Shown: positions 25,094 through 33,686 of the stretch, piece by piece
How positions within the stretch are numbered: the stretch's first letter is position 1
How the letters are laid out: every line of letters starts with the position of its first letter
Assembly: GCA_049115575.1 (NCBI GenBank)
Contig: JAGDZU010000001.1
Location: 992,001-1,056,000 of the forward strand
Reading direction: 5' to 3'
Length of the DNA stretch: 64,000 nucleotides
Source of the DNA: JAHEKB01 sp049115575
Lineage (GTDB): Bacteria; Bacteroidota; Bacteroidia; NS11-12g; UBA9320
Notes under the pieces: model-generated
Database searches by the model: none
Told to the model about the DNA's origin: nothing
What the model saw: only the letters and a program-made list of their open reading frames with translations
Made by a program: the position numbers and the translations under genes

Positions 25094-28000
25094 TTAGTGA
25101 TGTGCTGATTTTGATTCTTCTTTCTTGTTTCTAATCTTAGTCATATAAACTATAGAAGGCTTGGTATCCAATTCTTCTACAGCGTGATAAGATCTTTCAT
25201 TCTTATAAAGCTTAGAAATCTCGCTGTTCGTATCGTTAAGATCTCCGAAAACAATAGCATTTGAAGGGCAAGTTTGCGCACATGCAGTGGTGAACTCATC
25301 CGTATTCATCTTTCTATTATCTCTTTTAGCTTGAAGCTTTGCAGATTGTATACGCTGTACACAGAAACTACATTTCTCCATAACACCTCTAGAACGAACA
25401 GTTACATCTGGGTTGATTACCATTTTACCTAAATCATTGCTGAAGTGATAATCGAACTTCTTGTTCTCGTTAAATCTAAACCAGTTGAAACGACGTACTT
25501 TATAAGGGCAGTTATTTGCGCAATACTTAGTTCCAATACATCTGTTGTAAGTCATTTGATTTAGACCTTCTGTACTGTGAGTAGTTGCCAATACAGGACA
25601 AACCGTTTCACAAGGTGCGTGATCACAATGCTGACACAACATTGGCTGATGCACCACTTTTACATTGGAGTACAAATCATTACTTACTTCATCTGTATAT
25701 GCATCTATTTGCTTCTCTTTAGTGATATAGTCACCAGCTTCTAAATCTGAATTACCTTCTACATAACCCAATTCTAAATGAGCTTTTTTAGGTACTTCAA
25801 AACTGTAATAGCGATCTATACGCAACCAGTGCATCTCTCTTCTTCTTCTAACCTCATCTCTTCCAACAACTGGCACGTTGTTTTCAATAGAACAACTTAC
25901 AATACAAGAGCTACAACCAGTACATGAATTCAAATCTATGGCCATAGCCCAGTGATGACCGGTAGAATAATCGTGCTCGTCCCAAAGTGAAACCAAATTA
26001 TGCTTGTGATGATTGGTTACTAATGGATCTTCATTATATGCATCTAAACTAGCTTCTCTAATAATATCTCTACCTTCTATAGTGTGATGAGATTGAGTTC
26101 TTGCCAATTCATATGTGCCGTCTTTTTCTAAACTTATTGAGCCACTTGCTATAAATGACTTTTGATCGCCATTCATTCCAACAAAAGCGTAGGCATTTTG
26201 CCCAAGGTCTTTCATGTCATTGGTGACATCGTCTGTGTAAGAGCGACCATATCCCAATGCAACTCCAAAGCTTCCTTTAGCTTGACCTGGCTGAATTAAC
26301 ACAGGTAAATTGCTAAGGCTTGTTCCATTCATAGAAACTGTAACTGTATCTCCGTCTGCCAATGACATAGCATCCGCATCTAATTTGGAAATACTGATAT
26401 AATTATCCCAACATACTTTAGAAACAGGATCTGGCATCTCGTGTGCCCATGGGTTATTTGCAAAGGAACCATCTCTAATACCCACTTTTTCGTAAAGTAT
26501 CAAATCTGCATCTCCAGAAGTTCCCGCTGCTATAGCCGAAGCGGCTGAAGAAGCATCTGTAGCATCTGAAACAGGTGCTGAATCTGATGATTTATCTATA
26601 AACCCTTGCTCAATAGCCTGGTTAAAGTCTCCTCCTACTGTATTTTCAAAAACTTGCTTGGTGTATTCATAAGCAAATGTTTTATCTCCTTCAACAGCAG
26701 TTTCTCCCCCAGACCATATAATTAATGAGTCTGAAGTTTGTCTACCATTAAAAACAGGAGAAATGGTGGGCTGATTGAATACGTATTTACCTGAATAAGG
26801 CTGCTTTACATCCCAACTTTCAAGAGCGTGAACATTTGGTGCTTGTATGTTGCACATTAATGCAGTCTCATCAGCTATAATAGAATTACTTACCTTGAAG
26901 TCTATCTTATCCATTGCAGCTTTAAAACTGTCTCCCAAGTAATATGATGGGTTACAATCTACAAATATTGCCGCTCCATAAGCACCTGACTTAGCCTCAT
27001 TCATAAACTGAATGAAATCTGCTTCATCTGTGTTGTTTCCTAAATAAGCATTGCTGTAGTCAATGGTATTTCCATTGCTTTCAAGTACTCCATTTATGGC
27101 ATTAACTACCAATTGTTCGTTGGTGTCATTTGAACCACAAACAACCAAAGCCTTTCCTTTAGCTGCCCAAAGGTCTGCTGCTGCATGCTTTATTGCATCT
27201 CCTGCCAATTCCATTCTGTCTCCAGACATTCCAGCTCTTCCGGCAAGTATGGCTAGCTCATTATAAAGAGTCACCAAGTGCTTTCCAGTATTGCTGGCTC
27301 TCATTGGAACACGCACATCAGCATTTGCTCCCGTCATAGACATTAGAGATTCAAACTGAATATGCTTAGACATCTTCCCATCTTTAGGAACTCTATTCTT
27401 ACCATAACCAGCACTAAATCTCACTGGACTAATCCAAGTACCCAAGAAATCTGCTCCAAAACTTACTATAACATCAGCCTTATCGAAATGATAGCTCGGA
27501 ATTATCTTCTTGCCATATGATTGCTCATTGGCTCTCAGAATACCTGAGTAGCTTGTCGCTTCATAAGACACATGAGTAGTATTGGCATTGGCTGCAGTAA
27601 AATCCTTGATAGCCTGATCTAAAACTAGACTAGTGTTATTTCTTGTGACAATCGCAATCTTCTTAGAAGATGCTGCTTTTAAACCAGCAATAACAGCTTT
27701 GTCGGCATCTTCCCAACTCATTTCTGAATCTGAAGTCCCAGGTCCTTTTAGTCTATTGGTATCATATAGAGATAGAATACTTGCATGAGCTCTACCGTCA
27801 AGACCACCGCCAAAGAATTCTGCTTCTTTGTTAGGTTCAAACTTGATTGGTCTTCCTTCTCTAACTTTCACTAGCACAGGATAACCTTCGTAATCACTAA
27901 CAGAACTACTTGCGTAAAACAGAGGATTGCCCGGTGTTACGTTTTCTGGTTGAATTACATATGGCATAGCATACTTAACCGGAGTACGGTTACATGCAGC

Positions 28001-28192
28001 TAAGGCTACAGCGCTAATGCTGAATCCGAAGTATTTTAAAAAGTCTCGTCGATTTGCTCTGTGAGAATCTTCATTTGAGAAAACCTTGTCTAGAGGCAAG
28101 CCATCATAAAACTCATTGCTCTTATTAGCAACAAAGTCTTTTGACTCCTCAAGCTCTTCAAAACCTTTCCAATATTTATTTGATGAATCCAT
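25094..28192 (-). CDS. actB: Alternative complex III subunit ActB (molybdopterin-oxidoreductase-like plus Fe-S domain)
   Basis: A 1032-residue fusion. The N-terminus has a twin-arginine-like signal (NRRDFLKYFGFSISAVALAAC) that also contains a lipobox Cys. A large domain related to molybdopterin oxidoreductases follows (about 70-720). In studied ACIII this domain holds no molybdenum. The C-terminal third is a ferredoxin-like domain with four cysteine groups (CTGCSSCIVSC, CQHCDHAPCETVC, CIGTKYCANNC, CSFCVQR...CAQTC), matching the Fe-S wire of ACIII. It lies 18 bases after actA and 10 bases before actC. Confidence 0.96.
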   Translation of the reverse strand: MDSSNKYWKGFEELEESKDFVANKSNEFYDGLPLDKVFSNEDSHRANRRDFLKYFGFSISAVALAACNRTPVKYAMPYVIQPENVTPGNPLFYASSSVSDYEGYPVLVKVREGRPIKFEPNKEAEFFGGGLDGRAHASILSLYDTNRLKGPGTSDSEMSWEDADKAVIAGLKAASSKKIAIVTRNNTSLVLDQAIKDFTAANANTTHVSYEATSYSGILRANEQSYGKKIIPSYHFDKADVIVSFGADFLGTWISPVRFSAGYGKNRVPKDGKMSKHIQFESLMSMTGANADVRVPMRASNTGKHLVTLYNELAILAGRAGMSGDRMELAGDAIKHAAADLWAAKGKALVVCGSNDTNEQLVVNAINGVLESNGNTIDYSNAYLGNNTDEADFIQFMNEAKSGAYGAAIFVDCNPSYYLGDSFKAAMDKIDFKVSNSIIADETALMCNIQAPNVHALESWDVKQPYSGKYVFNQPTISPVFNGRQTSDSLIIWSGGETAVEGDKTFAYEYTKQVFENTVGGDFNQAIEQGFIDKSSDSAPVSDATDASSAASAIAAGTSGDADLILYEKVGIRDGSFANNPWAHEMPDPVSKVCWDNYISISKLDADAMSLADGDTVTVSMNGTSLSNLPVLIQPGQAKGSFGVALGYGRSYTDDVTNDMKDLGQNAYAFVGMNGDQKSFIASGSISLEKDGTYELARTQSHHTIEGRDIIREASLDAYNEDPLVTNHHKHNLVSLWDEHDYSTGHHWAMAIDLNSCTGCSSCIVSCSIENNVPVVGRDEVRRRREMHWLRIDRYYSFEVPKKAHLELGYVEGNSDLEAGDYITKEKQIDAYTDEVSNDLYSNVKVVHQPMLCQHCDHAPCETVCPVLATTHSTEGLNQMTYNRCIGTKYCANNCPYKVRRFNWFRFNENKKFDYHFSNDLGKMVINPDVTVRSRGVMEKCSFCVQRIQSAKLQAKRDNRKMNTDEFTTACAQTCPSNAIVFGDLNDTNSEISKLYKNERSYHAVEELDTKPSIVYMTKIRNKKEESKSAHH

Positions 28193-28210
28193 TCTTTATT
28201 CTTCCTTGTA

Positions 28211-29137
28211 TTAATAATGACATTTACCACACTCTAGACCGCCGTTTTGAGCAACCGTGAGGTAGTCCTTACCTTCTATTTTCATATTACTGTGAACTTC
28301 TTCATAGTAATCGTTATTCTCTGAGTCTATGCCTCTTTCTTTATGGCAATTAATACACCATCCCATAGTCAGCTCTGAAAACTGTTCTACTTTAACCATT
28401 TCTTCTATAGGACCATGGCAAGTTTGACATTCAACTCCACCAACCTTTACGTGTTGTGAGTGATTGAAATAGGCTAAATCAGGTAGGTTATGAATTCTCA
28501 CCCATTGAATAGGCTTTTGCTCATACCCTTCTATGTATTCCATTTTAGCCCCATCATATCCAATGGCATCATAGATCTTTTGAATCTCTGGAGATATCTT
28601 TCCATCGTATTTGTCTTTAGCTTGCACATAGCGGTGACAATTCATACATGTATTCGCAGAAGGAATACTTGCTTGCTTGCTCTTCTCCGCAATACTGTGA
28701 CAATACTTACAATCAATCTCGTATTGACCAGCATGTAATTCGTGGGAATAATTGATAGGCTGAGTAGGACTATAACCTTGTTGTATTCCAACTTCGGTCA
28801 TACCGTATTTATAGCCAAAAGCTCCTAGCACTACCAATAGTATACCTGCAATGACTATAGTAGCCACTGTGGGATTCCATTTGGAAACAGTAGGTTTAAT
28901 GACACGTTGATAAAAAGAGGGCTCTTGTGGTTCGTCAGACTTCTCCGAATGGAGAGTCTTTAGATTCTTTTGAATTCCCCATAGTAAACCTGCTATAAGT
29001 AAAAGTACTACGCATAGTACAATTAGAGCAAGCAGAGTTGAATCAGTGTAAAATGATGACATATTGCTTGAATAGGAATAACTGCTTATTGCTGTTAGAA
29101 TTAAGGTACTTAGTATTTTGATTTTTGGTTTCTGCAT
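28211..29137 (-). CDS. actA: Alternative complex III subunit ActA (pentahaem cytochrome c)
   Basis: A 308-residue multihaem cytochrome. An N-terminal signal-like segment is followed by a transmembrane helix near 33-54 and another near 93-112, then five CxxCH haem sites: CKYCH, CMNCH, CQTCH, CINCH and a final CGKCH two residues from the C-terminus. It is the first gene of actABCDEF and receives electrons from ActB in the periplasm. A TATATTTG -7 element lies 18 bases before the ATG. Confidence 0.95.
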   Translation of the reverse strand: MQKPKIKILSTLILTAISSYSYSSNMSSFYTDSTLLALIVLCVVLLLIAGLLWGIQKNLKTLHSEKSDEPQEPSFYQRVIKPTVSKWNPTVATIVIAGILLVVLGAFGYKYGMTEVGIQQGYSPTQPINYSHELHAGQYEIDCKYCHSIAEKSKQASIPSANTCMNCHRYVQAKDKYDGKISPEIQKIYDAIGYDGAKMEYIEGYEQKPIQWVRIHNLPDLAYFNHSQHVKVGGVECQTCHGPIEEMVKVEQFSELTMGWCINCHKERGIDSENNDYYEEVHSNMKIEGKDYLTVAQNGGLECGKCHY

Positions 29138-29155
29138 ACACTAGGTGTGCGGCTG

Positions 29156-29163
29156 CAAATATA
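29156..29163 (-). promoter_or_regulatory. -7 element of the act operon promoter
   Basis: TATATTTG on the minus strand is a full TANNTTTG match and is followed by CAGCCG, close to the CAGCCC found after the rpsF and rpmB elements. No TTTG occurs at the 19-base distance, so only half of the promoter is recognised. Confidence 0.5.
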
Positions 29164-29270
29164 GAAGACTTCTAAAATGAGCTTTGATGTAGATATTCAC
29201 AATTTTCGCAATTTAGAAGTTGTCTAAATAGCTTAGTTTTTTGAATTATAATGACTTGATTTTCTGGCAC

Positions 29271-30206
29271 TTATCTAGTCTTCTTGTTATAGGCTTTGAT
29301 AATCTTTTTAACAAGTGCATGCCTTACGACATCATTTTCATTTAGCTTGACTATTCCTATGCCATGAATATTCTTGAGAATGGCAATTGCAGGTGCTAAT
29401 CCGCTCTTTTGTTTTGCGGGTAAATCCACTTGACTTAGGTCTCCTGTTACAACCACTTTTGCAATGGGTCCCATTCTGGTTAGGAACATTTTCAATTGAG
29501 TTTCTGTAGAATTCTGGGCTTCGTCTAGTATTACAAAACAATTATTTAATGTACGCCCTCTCATAAAAGCCATTGGTGCCACTTCTATAACTCCACTCTC
29601 TAAATACGAGCGGTATTTATCTCCCGGTATCATATCTAAAAGTGCATCGTATAGCGGTCTTAAATAAGGGTCAATTTTTTCTTTGAGATCGCCTGGTAAA
29701 AACCCAAGTGATTCGCCAGCTTCCACAGCGGGTCTACAAAGAATGATACGCTTAACTTCTCTGTTTTTTAATGCTCTAACTGCAAGTGCAACCGCTGTAT
29801 ATGTTTTTCCAGTTCCCGCAGGACCAACAGCGAATACCAAATCGTTCTTTTCAACTTGATTGACTAACTCCTGTTGGTTTTTGGTGCGAGCTGTAATTAA
29901 ACGCCCACCTTGCCCGTGAATAATCAAATTGTCTTTTTTACCGCCGGATCTTTCCGCTCCTTCAATTATTCTATCTAAGTCTCCGAGGTGGAGTTCATCA
30001 TTTAATTTAAGGTAGCGAACAACTGAGTCTAATACCTTAATAAAATTTTCTATTTCCTCTTCTTCTCCTTGTAGTTTGATCTCATTTCCTCTGCTGGAAA
30101 TCTTGATAGTTTCATACTTAGATTTAAAGTGTTTGAAATAACTATTATGGGGCCCAAAAAATCTCGCTGGATTTATATCTTCTATCAAATATTTTCTTTC
30201 TGCCAA
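29271..30206 (-). CDS. PhoH-family ATPase
   Basis: A 311-residue cytoplasmic PhoH-like protein. The N-terminal domain (NPARFFGPHN, ISSRGNEIKLQGEEEEIENF) is followed by a P-loop ATPase with Walker A VGPAGTGKTYTAVALAV, RIILCRPAVEAGESLGFLPGDLKEKIDPYLRPLYD and Walker B CFVILDEAQNSTETQLKMFLTRMG. The family acts in RNA metabolism, often beside ybeY, but the exact role is unsettled. The frame extends 65 codons further to 30401, but those residues resemble no PhoH and overlap the divergent gene. The TTG at 30206 gives a protein of normal length. Confidence 0.9.
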   Translation of the reverse strand: MAERKYLIEDINPARFFGPHNSYFKHFKSKYETIKISSRGNEIKLQGEEEEIENFIKVLDSVVRYLKLNDELHLGDLDRIIEGAERSGGKKDNLIIHGQGGRLITARTKNQQELVNQVEKNDLVFAVGPAGTGKTYTAVALAVRALKNREVKRIILCRPAVEAGESLGFLPGDLKEKIDPYLRPLYDALLDMIPGDKYRSYLESGVIEVAPMAFMRGRTLNNCFVILDEAQNSTETQLKMFLTRMGPIAKVVVTGDLSQVDLPAKQKSGLAPAIAILKNIHGIGIVKLNENDVVRHALVKKIIKAYNKKTR

Positions 30207-30267
30207 TAGAATGAAGTTTTTGTGTTTAGCTTTTATATTTTCGCCTGTCAAAAGTAGCACAAATAGC

Positions 30268-31035
30268 TTGTCGGTAATAACATTCTTAAGCGATTTCGGT
30301 CCCAACTCATTTTTAACAGCCAGCTTTAGAGGTTCGTTGTACAAAGCGGGTATTGATTGGCCTTTTTTGGAGATTTCTAGTAGCATTGAGGCTTTTGACA
30401 TAGTAGAAGCTGCTTATTTGAGCTCTATGGTCTTTAGAGATTTTCCTGAAGGAAGTGTTCATATACTGGCAGCTGATGTTGTAGCCACATCTTATGAAGG
30501 GCATCTAGCCGCATTCCACCAAGGCCATTTTTTCATAGCTCCAGACAATGGAATACTTCCATTAATAGTGGCTCCAGCAGAAACCGACTATTACCTCATT
30601 CCAACCGATAGCTTTGAACAGCGCATTGAAAATGCCTATGTCCCTTTTCTAAAAAAGCTCATGGCTTCAAATTTTGATTTGGACAAAATTGCCAGTAAAA
30701 CGGATAAGATAAATACCAAGACAAGATTGGTGCCCGTTAAAGACGAGAAAGAACTCAGAGGCACGGTGTTGTTTGTAGACCATTTTGGAAATGCCTATAC
30801 CAATATTCATCGCTCAGAGTTCGAAACTTTCACCAGCGGTAAAGCCTTTGAGGTTAAATTAAGTCGCCACGAAAGGATTCAAAGCTTATCGAACAACTTT
30901 TCCGAGGTATTGGATGGAGATGCTTTGTGCTTCTTTTCCGATCACGACTATTTAGTAGTTGCGATTAAGAAAGGGAATGCGGAACAATTACTCAATCTAA
31001 GAAAGTATAAACCATTGATCATTGAACACTCATGA
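30268..31035 (+). CDS. SAM hydrolase / SAM hydroxide adenosyltransferase (DUF62)
   Basis: A 255-residue protein of the DUF62 family, whose members hydrolyse S-adenosylmethionine to adenosine and methionine. The N-terminus SVITFLSDFGPNSFLTASFRG holds the family's SDFG motif, followed by FDIVEAAYLSSMVFRDFPEGSVHI, FFIAPDNGILPLI and VDHFGNAYTNI. The frame is open upstream to 30211, but family proteins start at this point, so the TTG at 30268 is preferred. Its stop overlaps the next start as ATGA. The physiological role of the family is poorly known. Confidence 0.88.
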   Translation: MSVITFLSDFGPNSFLTASFRGSLYKAGIDWPFLEISSSIEAFDIVEAAYLSSMVFRDFPEGSVHILAADVVATSYEGHLAAFHQGHFFIAPDNGILPLIVAPAETDYYLIPTDSFEQRIENAYVPFLKKLMASNFDLDKIASKTDKINTKTRLVPVKDEKELRGTVLFVDHFGNAYTNIHRSEFETFTSGKAFEVKLSRHERIQSLSNNFSEVLDGDALCFFSDHDYLVVAIKKGNAEQLLNLRKYKPLIIEHS

Positions 31036-31316
31036 TAACGCGAATAGTTAAAATGCATTTTAAGGCTGAAGAAGTTGACAACTTCAAGCAGTTTTTCAAC
31101 ACCATCAAAGACAAAATAGAGTCCATGCCTGGACTTCTCAATCTCAAACTCTATCAGGATGATGAAAATGAAGCTATATTGTTCACCATAAGTTCATGGC
31201 TTAATGACCAATATTTAGAGGAATACAGAAATTCTGAGCTTTTTGGACTTGTTTGGCCAAGAACCAAGGCGCTTTTTGAGCAAAGACCAGAGGCTTGGAG
31301 TTTGAAATTAAAGTAA
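31032..31316 (+). CDS. Antibiotic biosynthesis monooxygenase-like (ABM-fold) small protein
   Basis: A 94-residue protein with the dimeric alpha/beta-barrel pattern of ABM/Dabb proteins: TRIVKMHFKAEEVDNFKQFF, a middle strand AILFTISSWLNDQYLEEYRNSELFGLVW, and a final SLKLK strand. Such proteins can act on quinones or haem, or be structural. The substrate cannot be judged here. It overlaps the SAM hydrolase stop by 4 bases and lies 19 bases before the CAP-domain gene, so the three may form one unit. Confidence 0.72.
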   Translation: MITRIVKMHFKAEEVDNFKQFFNTIKDKIESMPGLLNLKLYQDDENEAILFTISSWLNDQYLEEYRNSELFGLVWPRTKALFEQRPEAWSLKLK

Positions 31317-31335
31317 ATAATATTGTAAGACACAT

Positions 31336-33630
31336 ATGAAGACATTTATTAGAAGCCTTATTACATTACTCATTCTGAGCAGCCCTTTTCTTTCTTCGGC
31401 TCAAATAAGTAAGATAGGTGATGCCCTTGAAGATGAAAATTATCTGCGTGTTGTAAAGCTGGCAGAGAAATTCATGGATGATGATATCATGAAGAAGGAC
31501 CCTCAGATTTATTACTATCACGCCATGGGTCTTTATGAATTGTCTAAAGATGAATATTACTTCGAAGACAATCCAGATGCCATCAAAACGGCGGTAAAGT
31601 CTGTATTCAAAGGACTTAAGAAAGACACAGACAGTTCAGTATTTCAATCATATGCAGGCTTTATTGACGAATTGGTTGAGCGCCAAAACGAGTTGGCATA
31701 CGATCAATACAAAATCAATAAACATTCTAAATCACAGAAAATGTACCGTTACTCTTATCAGCTTAATGGTAACAGAACGGCCTATTATATGATGGGAAAA
31801 ACCGCATTGGCTATGGAAGATACTGCCACTACGGAAATTCACTATAAGCAACTCATTGAGTGGTACAATCAAGATATAGCTAATAATGATACCAGAGCTG
31901 AACAAGAAACTGATGCCCATCTGTATTTCATAGACAAATACTGGGGTAAAAAGGACTATGATTCTGCCAATTACTATTTAGACAATGCGCGTAGCATTTT
32001 TGGCTCGGATAAGAAGATTGATTTCTTTCAAAAGCGAATTGGTATGGAGCAGATCAACCATATGCCACCTTCTGCACTTATGATGGAGTACATCAAGAAG
32101 AACCTGGCCTTGTTCCCTACAGACACTAATTTCTTGCATAAAGAAAACGCTCTATACATCTATCTGCTTAAGAATCAGATTATGAATGAAGAGTATGAGG
32201 TTGCCGATACCATATTGTCAGAATTTGTGAATGAGAAAGTGAGGAGATCGGCGAGTAAAGATGTGTATCAAATGCAGCTCGGAGATGACTTCATTGAGAA
32301 GAAAGCGGAGAATGTGCTTTGGAAACTCTCTGAATACTTCCATACTTACAACCATACTGCCTCAGCTAAATATGTCCTATCCAAATACATTAGAACAACA
32401 GCTAAACAAGACACTGCTCCTGAAATTGCAGCTCGATGGTTGGTGATTGCAGATTATGCTTTTCAAACTAAAGATTTGCCTTTCGCCAGTTTTGTTCTTC
32501 AAGAGTCTTTGACTGCGACTGAACAACATGAAGACCTCATAGGACTTAGGACCTCGGTGATTGCAGAGAAGTCTAAAGAAGATTTGGATATTGACCAGAT
32601 GGAGGCGATTTACGATCTTATGAAAGATGAATATGCTACATCAGAGACTCCTGAAAACTTAGAACTATTGCAAGCCTTAGGGGATCAATACTTAAGCCTA
32701 TTGGCTAAAAATGTCCGATTCTCAACAGCACGAGATGTGATGGAAGAGTTGGTGGCCTATGATCCTGTAAAAGATTACAGTGATCAAATGGAGTATATGG
32801 CGAGGGAAGATTTCTATCAGAACTATTTCTTAACAAAAACCAAGGGAGTTGACGAAAAAGGAGTTGAACAAAACGCATTTGTTTGGGAAGGACAAATAAG
32901 TAGATGTGATGCAGGTTCAGTTCCAGATGAGATACAACAAAAGGTATTGAATAGAATCAATTACTTCAGAAGAAATGCTGGTTTGCCAGAAGTCTTGTTT
33001 GATGCAGCAACAAATGAATATTGCCAAGAAGCAGCCTTGATGATGCAGGTGAACAACAGACTGGATCACAACCCATCAAAAAATTGGAGATGTTTTACTG
33101 AAAACGGCGCCAATGCGGCTAAGCACTCACTTTTAGTGAAAAATGCCAATACCACCATAGCAATTACATCGCTCATGGCAGATCAGAAGAACCCTACTGT
33201 GGGTAACAGAAGGTGGTTGCTTTATCCCAATGGAAGAATTTATGGACATGGATCCACAGATAATGTGGCTGTAATCTGGGCTTTAGACGATTCTGGAACC
33301 ACGGATAGTGCAACTTATAAGGAAAAACCAATCACTTGGCCTCCAAACGGTTACATACCTCAGCTTATGCTATTTAAGCACTGGTCATTTTCTTTATACC
33401 AAGCTTTGGATAGCGCAACTGTTGATATAGCACTAGATGGAGACTCCATTGCAGTTGATATACTCAAGCCTGTGGAGGGTTATGGAGCACCAACCTTGGT
33501 CTTTATTCCTAAGTATGACAAGGCAAAGCTCAAACACAATAGTGTTTTTGAGGTGACTGTAACTCTGTCAACCGGGAGTAAATATTCCTATACCGTTCGA
33601 ACAATGGATTACGACCCCAATAAACTTTAG
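31336..33630 (+). CDS. Secreted protein with TPR-like region and CAP (SCP/PR1-like) domain
   Basis: 764 residues, exported (signal peptide MKTFIRSLITLLILSSPFLSSA). About 30-520 is a helical, TPR-like region with repeating Tyr/Asp/Ala patterns. A CAP domain follows at about 545-690 (VLNRINYFRRNAGLPEVLFD, ALMMQVNNRLDHNPSKNW, GNRRWLLYPNGRIYGHGSTDN), and a C-terminal beta domain of about 75 residues ends TVRTMDYDPNKL. CAP proteins are extracellular with varied roles. The long helical N-terminal extension is unusual. There is no T9SS sorting domain, so it may remain periplasmic or be surface-bound by other means. Confidence 0.78.
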   Translation: MKTFIRSLITLLILSSPFLSSAQISKIGDALEDENYLRVVKLAEKFMDDDIMKKDPQIYYYHAMGLYELSKDEYYFEDNPDAIKTAVKSVFKGLKKDTDSSVFQSYAGFIDELVERQNELAYDQYKINKHSKSQKMYRYSYQLNGNRTAYYMMGKTALAMEDTATTEIHYKQLIEWYNQDIANNDTRAEQETDAHLYFIDKYWGKKDYDSANYYLDNARSIFGSDKKIDFFQKRIGMEQINHMPPSALMMEYIKKNLALFPTDTNFLHKENALYIYLLKNQIMNEEYEVADTILSEFVNEKVRRSASKDVYQMQLGDDFIEKKAENVLWKLSEYFHTYNHTASAKYVLSKYIRTTAKQDTAPEIAARWLVIADYAFQTKDLPFASFVLQESLTATEQHEDLIGLRTSVIAEKSKEDLDIDQMEAIYDLMKDEYATSETPENLELLQALGDQYLSLLAKNVRFSTARDVMEELVAYDPVKDYSDQMEYMAREDFYQNYFLTKTKGVDEKGVEQNAFVWEGQISRCDAGSVPDEIQQKVLNRINYFRRNAGLPEVLFDAATNEYCQEAALMMQVNNRLDHNPSKNWRCFTENGANAAKHSLLVKNANTTIAITSLMADQKNPTVGNRRWLLYPNGRIYGHGSTDNVAVIWALDDSGTTDSATYKEKPITWPPNGYIPQLMLFKHWSFSLYQALDSATVDIALDGDSIAVDILKPVEGYGAPTLVFIPKYDKAKLKHNSVFEVTVTLSTGSKYSYTVRTMDYDPNKL

Positions 33631-33686
33631 TATCTTGCACTTGCAACCATTTTGTTGTTTTGCACGTCTTACAGACGTACATGACC

